Part shown: positions 1 to 7,901 of the stretch, piece by piece
Layout of the letters: each line of letters starts with the position of its first letter
Position numbering within the stretch: position 1 is the stretch's first letter
From: Flavobacterium saccharophilum
GTDB taxonomy: Bacteria > Bacteroidota > Bacteroidia > Flavobacteriales > Flavobacteriaceae
Assembly: GCF_900142735.1 (NCBI RefSeq)
Contig: NZ_FRBY01000004.1
Coordinates: 372,001-436,000 of the forward strand
Direction: 5' to 3'
DNA: 64,000 nucleotides
The notes under the pieces: generated by a model
Told to the model about the DNA's origin: nothing
Seen by the model: only the letters and a program-made list of their open reading frames with translations
Database searches by the model: none
Program-made: the position numbers and the translations under genes

Positions 1-135
1 GAATTTAACAGCTTTGTTTGGGAAATAAGAAATATCAACAGGACTTGCATCTAACGGAGCAAATTTTACTACGTCTTGAGCCTGAACTGTAACGGCAGTA
101 AATAGAATAACTGCTAGTAAACATAATTTTTTCAT
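1..135 (-). CDS. DUF2911-like exported protein (partial, C-terminus off the window)
   Basis: Only the first 45 codons are present. They read a Sec-type signal peptide (MKK start, hydrophobic core, cleavage near AQA-QD), then a segment with APLDASPVDISYFP, which resembles the beginning of DUF2911 domains in Bacteroidetes. It lies downstream of the GH2 gene on the same strand, about 100 bp away. Family assignment rests on a short stretch; the exported nature is clearer than the family. Function unknown. Confidence 0.6.
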   Translation of the reverse strand, partial: MKKLCLLAVILFTAVTVQAQDVVKFAPLDASPVDISYFPNKAVKF

Positions 136-232
136 AGGATTACAATTTTTAGAATTAGTACAAAGTAAGTTAATAATGCAGAAAAATCATATAATTACTG
201 TTTGTTTTTTGTTAATGAATTGGTAATGCTTC

Positions 233-2062
233 TTAATTCTGGTTTTGCTCTTTTTCCTTTTTTGAATACCAGTTTTGCATGATATAAAAAGCCTTCTTTT
301 TATTTCCGTCATTTGAAATCAATCCCTTTCTGTTGTATTCGTCCTGAATGCCCGGAAGCAGTCTTCTTGGCGATCTGAAATCAACCAAAATCCATGGACT
401 CAAACCGCTTAGATGAGGTATTTTTTCAATCATTTTCAGGTTCTGAATGTATAAGTATTCCTGATATTCTTCTGTCCAGCGCTCATTTTTTTCACCATGT
501 AAACCTTGTTTGGCGTCTCCTCCAAATTCAGAAACTATAACGGGTTTATTGTATTTGGTTTTCCAGAATATTTTTTCTGCATCTTCCAGTTTTCCGCCAT
601 ACCAGCCTAAATATTGATTGAATGAGATAATATCCAAATAATCGCCGATAGCGTCATTAATAGTTCCAAATCCTGCGCTATCACTTTGTGTCAATAAAGC
701 CGCACTGATTAACCTTGTGTTGTCTAATGATTTGGTATGGTCAACTAATTTTTTGATGAAAGCATATCGGGGATCAGATATTGGTGTTTCATTTGCCATT
801 GACCAGATGATAATACAAGCTCTGTTTTTATCTCTGGTAACTGCAGCTGTCAGCTGATCTTCTGCATTTTGATAAGTCGCTTGTCTCGTAAATTCAACAG
901 TCCAGTAAACCGGAATTTCTTCCCAAACCATTAAGCCCATTTTGTCAGCCGTTCTGATAATGTTTTCGTTGTGTGGATAATGTGCCAGACGAACATAATT
1001 ACAACCCAGTTCTTTTGCCCAGTTTAACAAGCGTAAAGCATCTTCTTCAGAATTCGCGCGTCCGCCTTTTGCATTTTCTTCATGGATCGAAATACCACGT
1101 AAAAAGATTGGTTTTCCGTTTAAAAGAATTTGATCTTCTTTTGTTTCAATGGTTCTGAAACCAATATTATCTTTTAATTTTTGACCGTTATACTCAAGGG
1201 TTACATCATACAATTTTGGATTTTCAGGCGACCAATACGAGATTTTTTTAGCCGGAATTTCGAAATTTAAAATTCCATCGGCACCTACTTTTCCTTTGTA
1301 ATTAATTTTCAATTCCGGAATTGTGATGGTTACAGCATTTTGTGAAACATTTGGATTATTGATTTTCACAAAACCTGAAATCAAAGTGGCATTATTCTTT
1401 TTAAGCTGAATGTTATAATCTTCTACAAAAGAAGCTTCTTCTTCAATTAAAGTTACATCGCGCGTGATTCCTCCATAATTCCACCAATCTGTATTGATTG
1501 TCGGAACATCTTCTTTATGGCGTGTATTATCAACTTTAATAACCAAATAATTATCTTTTGCTTTAGCAATCGACGTTACTTCGTAATTGAATGGCGTAAA
1601 TCCACCAATGTGAGTGCCCAGTTTTTTTCCATTCAAATAAACATCAGCTTTATAATTGATCGCTCCCAAATAAACAAAAAGACGTTTTCCAGCTTTCAAA
1701 TTATAATCAAAAGACTTTTTGAACCAAACGTTTCCTTCATAATATTTGAGCTCCGGAACCTGCGAAGTCCAATCTCCCGGAATATTGATTTTAGGAGATT
1801 TATCAAAATCATATTCTACCAATTCCTGTTTGTTCACGGCATGATAGTTATTGAAATAAGCAGCGTTTGAAGGTTTTGCCTGTTTGTCGTATTCATCGTG
1901 ATGGAAACTATAATAACCCGTTTCATAAGGGTCAACAATGTAATTCCATACACCGTTTAAAGAAGTTGTATTTCGGTTTGGGACGTTGGAGATTAGGCTT
2001 TGATTTTGTGCAAACCCGAAAATAGATGTGGTTAAGAGGATTGCGGTTAATAGTTTTTTCAT
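233..2062 (-). CDS. Exported glycoside hydrolase family 2 enzyme (beta-glucuronidase/beta-galactosidase type)
   Basis: The 609-residue product has a signal peptide (about residues 1-18), a sugar-binding jelly-roll N-domain (motif WFKKSF near 113, then VYLNGKKLG near 141), an immunoglobulin-like middle domain, and a TIM barrel from about 310. The barrel carries the GH2 signatures NGKPIFLRG, NYVRLAHYPH, the acid/base Glu425 in SMANETP and the nucleophile Glu512 in VSEFGGD. Both catalytic residues are present. The length is normal for small GH2 enzymes. It is the last complete gene of the leftward uronate run (YhcH, SDR, UxuA). This context makes beta-glucuronidase, releasing uronic acids from oligosaccharides in the periplasm, the most likely activity. 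Beta-galactosidase or beta-mannosidase activity cannot be excluded. Confidence 0.88.
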   Translation of the reverse strand: MKKLLTAILLTTSIFGFAQNQSLISNVPNRNTTSLNGVWNYIVDPYETGYYSFHHDEYDKQAKPSNAAYFNNYHAVNKQELVEYDFDKSPKINIPGDWTSQVPELKYYEGNVWFKKSFDYNLKAGKRLFVYLGAINYKADVYLNGKKLGTHIGGFTPFNYEVTSIAKAKDNYLVIKVDNTRHKEDVPTINTDWWNYGGITRDVTLIEEEASFVEDYNIQLKKNNATLISGFVKINNPNVSQNAVTITIPELKINYKGKVGADGILNFEIPAKKISYWSPENPKLYDVTLEYNGQKLKDNIGFRTIETKEDQILLNGKPIFLRGISIHEENAKGGRANSEEDALRLLNWAKELGCNYVRLAHYPHNENIIRTADKMGLMVWEEIPVYWTVEFTRQATYQNAEDQLTAAVTRDKNRACIIIWSMANETPISDPRYAFIKKLVDHTKSLDNTRLISAALLTQSDSAGFGTINDAIGDYLDIISFNQYLGWYGGKLEDAEKIFWKTKYNKPVIVSEFGGDAKQGLHGEKNERWTEEYQEYLYIQNLKMIEKIPHLSGLSPWILVDFRSPRRLLPGIQDEYNRKGLISNDGNKKKAFYIMQNWYSKKEKEQNQN

Positions 2063-2229
2063 TGGTATATGTATTTGTTTTTATGTTGTTATGCCATAAA
2101 GGCGCTAAAGCAAAAAGTTTTTTCTTTTTTTGTCATTGATATCCATTATCATAATAAAATCTGATTAAATCTTTTTAAATCTGCGTGAAACAAGAAAACC
2201 TCGTGTCTTAGTGTCTTCGTGGCAGACCG

Positions 2230-3414
2230 TTATATAGTTCTTTTAATCCCCATTTCAAGCCCTCTTAATTCGGCTAAACCTCTCAAACGTCCAATGGCAG
2301 AATAGCCCGGATTGGTCTTTTTCTTCAAATCATCCAGCATCTGGTGCCCGTGATCCGGACGCATTGGCAATTGGCTGTTATTTCTTTTTTCGACTTCGAT
2401 AATTGCTTTTACAACTTCGTACATATCAACATCGCCTTCCAAATGGTTGGCTTCATAAAAACTGCCTTCTGCATCTCGTTGTGTACTTCTTAAATGAATA
2501 AAATTCATTTTATCGCCGTGACGTCTTACAATTCCAGGTAAATCGTTATCAGCTCTTACGCCGTATGAACCTGTACACATAGTAAATCCGTTTGAATGAG
2601 ACGGAGCAGCATTCATTAATTCGATCAAATCTTCTTCCGTACTAACAACTCTCGGCAAACCTAAAATCGGGTAGGGTGGATCGTCCGGGTGAATTGCCAT
2701 TAAAACGCCTTTACTCTCGGCAACCGGAATAATTTCCTTTAAAAAGAAGAAAAGATTTTCCTTTAAAGCCTGTCTGTCAATATAATTGTAGGCGCTCAAA
2801 GTCACCAGAAAATCCTCTACAGAATACGCTTCCTCAGCACCAGGAAGTCCCGCCAGAATGTTTTGTTGTAATTTGATTTTGTCAGCCTCTGTCATCGCCT
2901 CAAAATACTTTGTTGCTTTTTCAATTTGTTTCGATGAATATTCTTTTTCTGCCCCCGGTCTTTTCAAAATAAACAATTCAAAAGCAGCAAAAGCATTAAT
3001 ATCAAAACGCAATGCTTTTGAACCGTCTTCCACTTCATAAGATAAATCCGTTCTTGACCAATCCAAAACAGGCATGAAATTGTAGCAAATACATTTTATT
3101 CCGCATAAAGCCAGATTACGAATGCTTTCTTTATAATTTTCAATGTATTGAAGATAATTTCCGGTTTGTTTTTTGATGTCCTCGTGAACCGGAATACTTT
3201 CAACAACAGACCATGTCAAGCCAGATGCACCCTTTTTAGGATGGCCGTCTTCATGCTCAATTTCAACTTTTCTTTTAATGATTTCTTCAATTTCCCATAC
3301 TTGCCCATTCGGAATATGATGCAATGCCGTAACAATTCCCGTCGCACCGGTTTGTTTAATATCTTGTAAAGAAACCGGATCATTTGGTCCGAACCATCTT
3401 AATGTTTGTTCCAT
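2230..3414 (-). CDS. uxuA: Mannonate dehydratase
   Basis: The 394-residue protein starts [16 protein letters not shown], the characteristic opening of UxuA, and continues with [43 protein letters not shown] and MRPDHGHQM. These contain the metal-binding His, Asp and Cys residues of the family. It dehydrates D-mannonate to 2-keto-3-deoxygluconate in the cytoplasm (glucuronate branch of the Ashwell pathway). It is full length and sits 184 bp downstream of the SDR mannonate oxidoreductase and upstream of the GH2 gene on the same strand. No kdgK or kdgA is in the window, so downstream steps must be encoded elsewhere. Confidence 0.97.
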   Translation of the reverse strand: MEQTLRWFGPNDPVSLQDIKQTGATGIVTALHHIPNGQVWEIEEIIKRKVEIEHEDGHPKKGASGLTWSVVESIPVHEDIKKQTGNYLQYIENYKESIRNLALCGIKCICYNFMPVLDWSRTDLSYEVEDGSKALRFDINAFAAFELFILKRPGAEKEYSSKQIEKATKYFEAMTEADKIKLQQNILAGLPGAEEAYSVEDFLVTLSAYNYIDRQALKENLFFFLKEIIPVAESKGVLMAIHPDDPPYPILGLPRVVSTEEDLIELMNAAPSHSNGFTMCTGSYGVRADNDLPGIVRRHGDKMNFIHLRSTQRDAEGSFYEANHLEGDVDMYEVVKAIIEVEKRNNSQLPMRPDHGHQMLDDLKKKTNPGYSAIGRLRGLAELRGLEMGIKRTI

Positions 3415-3467
3415 TTTATTCGTTTTTTATCATTCCTGCAAGGTTTTCGAAACGTTGTAGGTATTTA

Positions 3468-3560
3468 TTATTTTTTTAAGGAGCTAGTTCCCGCTATCCG
3501 TTCCAATCTTTTGTGCCGAACCCCGGCACAAAAGGATTTCCACTACTATCGGGGCTAGGG
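3468..3560 (-). repeat. Intergenic inverted-repeat element between uxuA and the SDR gene
   Basis: A hairpin with 11-bp arms (3508-3518 CTTTTGTGCCG, 3524-3534 CGGCACAAAAG) is nested inside an outer imperfect inverted repeat whose flanks read AGCTAGTTCCCGCTATCC and ATCGGGGCTAGGG. This layout is typical of the dispersed palindromes seen between genes in Flavobacterium. It may act as an mRNA stabiliser or processing site between two operon genes. Strand is nominal. Confidence 0.6.
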
Positions 3561-3598
3561 CACTCATTTTCATAAGAACATTTCTAGCTAATTCAATT

Positions 3599-4411
3599 TT
3601 AAATACTGGTAGCAGCAAATCCACCGTCTACTACTATAATGGTTCCCGTCACAAATTTGGACATGTCGCTACATAAAAATAAAAGTGCACCGTCAATATC
3701 TTCCGGCTTTCCAAATCGTCCCATCGGCGTATGGTCGATGATTTTTTCACCTCTTGGTGTTAAGTTACCATCCGGAGTTAACAATAAAGCTCTGTTTTGT
3801 TCTCCAATAAAAAAACCTGGTGAAATAGCGTTTACACGAATTCCTTCTCCATATTTAGATGCCAGTTCAACCGACATCCATTTGGTAAAATTGTCAATCG
3901 CTGCTTTTGCTGCCGAATAACCAACTACACGTGTTAAAGGTCTTTGTGCCGATGTTGATGAAATATTGATGACATTCCCTTCTTTTTGTTTTGCAAAAAG
4001 TTCAGAGAAAACCTGTGTTGGAAGCATCGTTCCGATGATATTCAAATCGACTACTTGTTGTAAATCATTTGGTTTCATATCATAAATAGCCTGATCAGGT
4101 TGTATAGTTGCTCCCGGCATATTTCCTCCTGCAGCATTAATTAAAATATCAAGACGACCGTATTTTTCTACAATAAAATCTTTGGCTTTTTCCAGTTCTT
4201 CTTTGCTTAAAACATTGGCTTGTATAGCAAAAGCTTTTCCGCCATTTCTTTCTATAGCAGCCACCGTTTTATTAGCTTTTTCAATAGATTGCGATACAAT
4301 TCCGACGATTACGCCTTGTTTGGCTAATACTTTTGCAAAATTGCTTCCCAATACACCCGCACCGCCAGTAATAAGAGCAATTTTTCCTTCAAGATTAAAT
4401 ATTGAATTCAT
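3599..4411 (-). CDS. SDR-family D-mannonate oxidoreductase (fructuronate reductase)
   Basis: The 270-residue product is a classical short-chain dehydrogenase. It has the cofactor loop TGGAGVLG (about residues 15-22), NAAGG (about 92-96), Ser151/Ser152, catalytic Tyr165 and Lys169 in YSAAK, and a C-terminal VTGTIIVVDGG. It is adjacent to uxuA, and in Bacteroidetes an SDR often takes the role of the polyol-dehydrogenase-type UxuB. It is therefore inferred to interconvert D-fructuronate and D-mannonate with NAD(H). The substrate is inferred from context, while the SDR fold is seen directly. Confidence 0.85.
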   Translation of the reverse strand: MNSIFNLEGKIALITGGAGVLGSNFAKVLAKQGVIVGIVSQSIEKANKTVAAIERNGGKAFAIQANVLSKEELEKAKDFIVEKYGRLDILINAAGGNMPGATIQPDQAIYDMKPNDLQQVVDLNIIGTMLPTQVFSELFAKQKEGNVINISSTSAQRPLTRVVGYSAAKAAIDNFTKWMSVELASKYGEGIRVNAISPGFFIGEQNRALLLTPDGNLTPRGEKIIDHTPMGRFGKPEDIDGALLFLCSDMSKFVTGTIIVVDGGFAATSI

Positions 4412-4485
4412 GTTTGATTTTTATGATTATATTTTTTTAAGCACCTATAGGTTTAAATTCAAGTTTAGTTTTTATAATAAATTCC

Positions 4486-4656
4486 AATCCGCTTCGCGGG
4501 AAAATTCCAAATTCCATTTCTTTCAAAACGTAAAACAATACACTCAGCATTTTTTAGGTTGGAATTTGGAATTTTATCTTTTTAAATTGGAATTTGAAGT
4601 TAAAATATTGGAATTTTTAGGGTTTGGAATTTGAATTTTAAAAGATTGGAATTTTT
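4486..4656. repeat. Cluster of short repeats with a TTGGAATTT core
   Basis: Between the SDR and YhcH genes, AAATTCCAA-type words occur first (4500-4520) and TTGGAATTT words then recur at least five times (4558-4656). This gives the region both direct and inverted repetition. There is no coding potential. It looks like an expanded low-complexity intergenic palindrome and possibly a transcript-stabilising structure. Confidence 0.6.
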
Positions 4657-5106
4657 TTAAATCTTTACCTTAATTACAATTTTTTTCAATGGTCCCGCGC
4701 CAATCATGGCAGCATGAACATCGGTAGGATATAAAATGCAAAATTGTCCTTCCTGCAATTCAAAATACATATCCGGCTTGTCGTGGAAAAAGCGAACATC
4801 CCTTTCGTCGCTATATTCACCATTTGGGTTCACACATTTTTCTCTCGGTTTCCATGCAAAAGTTTCAGGACCTTTTAATGAAATCTGAATATCAATATTC
4901 TGATCATGACATTCAAAACCTTTTATGCTTTCTTCTCTGGTTGTTCCTTCTCCGGAAATCACGATTACTTTTAATCCTTCTGCAATTTCAAAAGCACCAT
5001 CTTCAAGATTTAGCAAATCATTTTGACTTAAATAATCAAATGCTTTTTCGAAATTTGGATGTAAGCCACAATATTTCGCGGCATTACTTAAAACATCTAT
5101 AATCAT
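4657..5106 (-). CDS. YhcH/YjgK/YiaL-family (DUF386) protein
   Basis: The 149-residue protein matches the YhcH/YjgK/YiaL beta-barrel family. Key stretches are an EGTTREES-like segment, FECHDQNIDIQISLKG with the family His/Asp pair, and FCILYPTDVHAAMIG with its conserved C-terminal His. Family members are cytoplasmic, metal-binding, cupin-like proteins in sialate and uronate operons, sometimes proposed as sugar epimerases or anomerases. It is the first gene of the leftward uxu run and is divergent from the LacI-type regulator, so its promoter lies in the shared intergenic region holding the candidate operator at 5197-5208. Confidence 0.9.
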   Translation of the reverse strand: MIIDVLSNAAKYCGLHPNFEKAFDYLSQNDLLNLEDGAFEIAEGLKVIVISGEGTTREESIKGFECHDQNIDIQISLKGPETFAWKPREKCVNPNGEYSDERDVRFFHDKPDMYFELQEGQFCILYPTDVHAAMIGAGPLKKIVIKVKI

Positions 5107-5196
5107 ATTTTAAATTTTTCTATTTGTTTTTTGTGTGACTACTTGTTTTAAAATACAAACAAATTATTGTTTGATCTACAATTTATGTAATTTTGC

Positions 5197-5208
5197 GTGT
5201 ACGCACAC
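5197..5208. promoter_or_regulatory. Candidate LacI-type operator
   Basis: GTGTACGCACAC is nearly symmetric about a central CG, with one mismatched pair. A second, overlapping inverted repeat TGCGT-gt-ACGCA occupies 5194-5205. LacI-family operators typically have a central CpG. It lies between the divergent YhcH and LacI-family genes and is GC-rich against an AT-rich background, so it is a good candidate for control of the uxu run and for autoregulation. This is inferred from symmetry and position only. Confidence 0.5.
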
Positions 5209-5314
5209 GGGCTTTTACAAATGTATAGAAAAAGTTAAGTAAAATAACTTATCTTTACCTAAAAAAAATAATTTTACGAGGTTTCAAAATAGTTTTAACT
5301 TAAAAAGTAAGAAT

Positions 5315-6340
5315 ATCATAACGATTAAAAAAATAGCGGAATTAGCCAATGTTTCACCCGGAACTGTTGACAGGATCATCCATAAACGTGGTCAGGTTGC
5401 ACAGGAAAATGTAGATAAGGTGAACGCTATTATCGAAAAATACGGTTATAAGCGAAATATTCTGGCAAGCAATCTGGCCCTAAATAAGAAATTCCGTTTT
5501 GCGGTTTTTTTACCTAAATACGAAAGTATCGAATATTGGAAGAGTCAAATTACAGGAATAGAAAAAGCGGCAGTCGAGTTCGGGAAATTTGGTGTTGCGC
5601 TGGATTATTTTTTCTACGATTTTAATACTGCTTCTTTTAAGGAAGCTGTGGACAAAGTCCTGAATTTTGAATGTGACGGCTTGTTATTTGCTCCTATTTT
5701 TTACGAAGAATCGGTTCGTTTTTTAAATGAATACGAAAAGAAGAATATTCCGGTTGTCATGATCGATTCGAATATTTCAAGTGATTCAGCACATGCCTAT
5801 GTGGGACAAGATGCTTTTCAGAGTGGTTATCTGGCCGGAAGACTAATTAGTTTTGCGGTAAATAATGAGAGACAGGTTTTGATTTTTAAGATCACCCGCG
5901 AAATAGAAAGCACTTCAGTTTACTTGCAACGCATTGACGGTTTTTATTCTTTTTTTAAAGACCATAACGAACTCACTAATTTTAAATTTTCAGAAGTGAC
6001 CATCAAAGATTCCGGAATTGATCAGTTATCCCTGGAAATGTTCGCAGGAATAAACAGCGTTTTTGTTCCCAATTCCAGAGCTTATATTGTAGCGCGATTT
6101 TTAGAGCAAAACAATATTAAAGGTGTCCGTATTATTGGTTACGATTTATTAAAAGATAATATAGAATATCTAAATAAGGGAATAATTGATTTTTTGATTA
6201 ACCAAAGACCAGAAGAACAAGGTTATATGGCAGTTAATCATTTGTATAAAAAATTGGTTTTACAGGAAAAAACAGAGAGCACTCATTATATTCCGTTGGA
6301 GATTATTTTGAAGGAGAATTACTTTCCGGCTAGAAAATAG
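5315..6340 (+). CDS. LacI-family transcriptional regulator (no conventional start codon for its HTH)
   Basis: The frame encodes a LacI helix-turn-helix (TIKKIAELANVSPGTVDRII, from codon 5321) and a periplasmic-binding-protein-like effector domain ending near 6340. No ATG, GTG or TTG exists in frame between the stop at 5240 and the GTG at 5420, and starting at 5420 would delete the DNA-binding helix. A non-standard start is chosen here (ATC at 5315; ATA 5318 or ATT 5324 also possible), because relatives usually begin a few residues before TIKKIA. It probably senses a uronate or oligosaccharide and controls the divergent uxu genes. Alternatives are a sequencing error or a truncated regulator. 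Confidence 0.75.
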   Translation: MITIKKIAELANVSPGTVDRIIHKRGQVAQENVDKVNAIIEKYGYKRNILASNLALNKKFRFAVFLPKYESIEYWKSQITGIEKAAVEFGKFGVALDYFFYDFNTASFKEAVDKVLNFECDGLLFAPIFYEESVRFLNEYEKKNIPVVMIDSNISSDSAHAYVGQDAFQSGYLAGRLISFAVNNERQVLIFKITREIESTSVYLQRIDGFYSFFKDHNELTNFKFSEVTIKDSGIDQLSLEMFAGINSVFVPNSRAYIVARFLEQNNIKGVRIIGYDLLKDNIEYLNKGIIDFLINQRPEEQGYMAVNHLYKKLVLQEKTESTHYIPLEIILKENYFPARK

Positions 6341-6349
6341 TAAAAAAGG

Positions 6350-6491
6350 GTTTCACGCAGATTTTACTTCTCAATCTTGTCATTTCGACGAAGGAGAAAT
6401 CACACTAGAAACTCACGCACAGTACGTCGCTCTCTGGATGTGATTTCTCCTTCGTCGAAATGACAAAAATCTGCCAAAATCTGCGTGAAAC
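6350..6491. repeat. Nested perfect inverted repeats
   Basis: The outer arms, 6350-6365 and 6476-6491, are perfect 16-bp complements (GTTTCACGCAGATTTT and its complement). The inner arms, 6377-6403 and 6440-6466, are a perfect 27-bp inverted repeat with CGACGAAGGAGAAATC at the core. The element fills the gap between the convergent LacI and DUF4861 genes and could terminate both. The outer-arm word AAATCTGCGTGAAAC recurs at 2177-2191, showing a dispersed family. Confidence 0.85.
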
Positions 6492-6497
6492 TAACAA

Positions 6498-7664
6498 CTA
6501 CTTCACCTTAACTTCAAGCGGATTATCAATCTTTTTAGCAAAAGAACTTAAATACTTTTCCCATTCGGCTTTAGTCTGAAACGGACTTCCTTTTTTCCAT
6601 CCAAAACCAGCATAATAAACTACTTTGTTATCGTCTACTTTTAAGTTGGCGTACAAATTACTTAAGTCTTTATCATTGGTTACGTAGTTAGTAAAACCGA
6701 TTACAGTATCGTCCGGAGCTACTAATCCCATCCCAATTTCTGAATCATCAATTGGTTCCCAATGACTCATCCAGTGTTGCTTAAAGTTTGTGGTTATGGT
6801 TCCTTTTTTATCATGAAGTGTTAATCCGGCAGCAATTGTTTTGGCGCCTTTAATCGAAATTTCAAAACGGGATAAATAATTTCCATAATCCAGACTAATC
6901 AATTTAGATTCAGTTATTTTATTTCCCTTTGCATCCCAATCGGCGTAGGTCAAAATAAAACTGGTTCTGATTGGCCCGGTTGTAATGGTTTTCCAGCTGA
7001 TAAAGTTCTTTGAAAAATAATATTTCCCATCAACATTTACAGCAATTCCGCCAATTCCACGGCTATCACCAACCGCAAAATTATCTAAACCTTCGCCAGT
7101 ATCTTTATGATAAGATCCGGCTCCTGAAACGGTTTTTTCGTACCATTTATCAATAATAGGATATTCCACTCTTTTTAGCCAGGCATCGATTCCGCTGGTC
7201 AAAGTTCCGCCCGGAATTTTATCTTCCACCATTTTTTGCGCTACAGGACCATAAGTTCTAAAAGCCACTTTGTTATTTTCCCACGCATAATCGTCTGTTC
7301 TTTCAGGAACAAATCTCGAATAACAACTTACTGTTTTTGATGCCGATGGATTTGAACCTACAAAAACTTCATATTCCTGACGGGAAGAAGCCTGAATTTT
7401 GGGTTGAAATAAAAGTAAATCAGCGTTTCCGTCACCATCACTGTCAACTGTTTGCGTTTCTAAAAATGCTGGCGAAGTAACTTCTTTTACAACATAGTTT
7501 TCCAGTTTATCTGATGGAGATAAGCCAAGCGCTTTTTTTGTGATTTCGACTGTTTCAAATTCTCTGTCAATATCTAGTGGATTAGTTACTCTTATGATTT
7601 TGTTCTGAGAATGAACGGCAAAACTACTTGCCAGAATTGTGGCTAATAAAAGATGTTTTTTCAA
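6498..7664 (-). CDS. Exported DUF4861 protein
   Basis: The 388-residue protein has a signal peptide (cleavage near VHSQ-NK) and the features of DUF4861: an N-terminal VTNPLDIDREFETVEI, DSDGDGNADLLLFQP, a central RTYGPVAQKMVEDK and a C-terminal YAGFGWKKGSPF. DUF4861 proteins occur in Bacteroidetes loci for uronic-acid-rich polysaccharides such as pectin or ulvan, usually beside lyases and GH enzymes. It is convergent with the LacI regulator and near the uxu genes, so a periplasmic role in uronide processing is inferred. The reaction is not known from sequence. Confidence 0.8.
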   Translation of the reverse strand: MKKHLLLATILASSFAVHSQNKIIRVTNPLDIDREFETVEITKKALGLSPSDKLENYVVKEVTSPAFLETQTVDSDGDGNADLLLFQPKIQASSRQEYEVFVGSNPSASKTVSCYSRFVPERTDDYAWENNKVAFRTYGPVAQKMVEDKIPGGTLTSGIDAWLKRVEYPIIDKWYEKTVSGAGSYHKDTGEGLDNFAVGDSRGIGGIAVNVDGKYYFSKNFISWKTITTGPIRTSFILTYADWDAKGNKITESKLISLDYGNYLSRFEISIKGAKTIAAGLTLHDKKGTITTNFKQHWMSHWEPIDDSEIGMGLVAPDDTVIGFTNYVTNDKDLSNLYANLKVDDNKVVYYAGFGWKKGSPFQTKAEWEKYLSSFAKKIDNPLEVKVK

Positions 7665-7835
7665 AATTTTGATGTTTTTTCCTGATTATATGTCAGGTTT
7701 AATGAAAGACTAAAGTACAAATCAAATCTTAAACAGAAATACATAAAGGGTATAAAAATGTACCGAACTGGAAATGAGAATATAGTTCTGAAAAGATGGC
7801 CTATTGTCATAATTACAATATTTAACTTGCATCTG

Positions 7836-7867
7836 TTGGGTTTCCTGATATTCTTGAGTTATTTTTG
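7836..7867 (+). promoter_or_regulatory. Candidate Bacteroidetes promoter for the TonB receptor
   Basis: A -33-like TTG at 7836-7838 is followed after 21 bp by TATTTTTG at 7860-7867, which matches the Bacteroidetes -7 consensus TAnnTTTG. The start codon follows at 7902. Assigned by eye. Confidence 0.45.
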
Positions 7868-7901
7868 CCGCTTTTAATTTTAAGCCATTCCCCAAAAAAA
7901 C

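Noticed and set aside
3639..4634. Plus-strand ORFs over the SDR gene (3639-3920, 4182-4634)
   Set aside because: Antisense to a well-supported dehydrogenase; no motif.
5420..5422. GTG start for the LacI regulator
   Set aside because: It would remove the whole helix-turn-helix, which reads intact just upstream.
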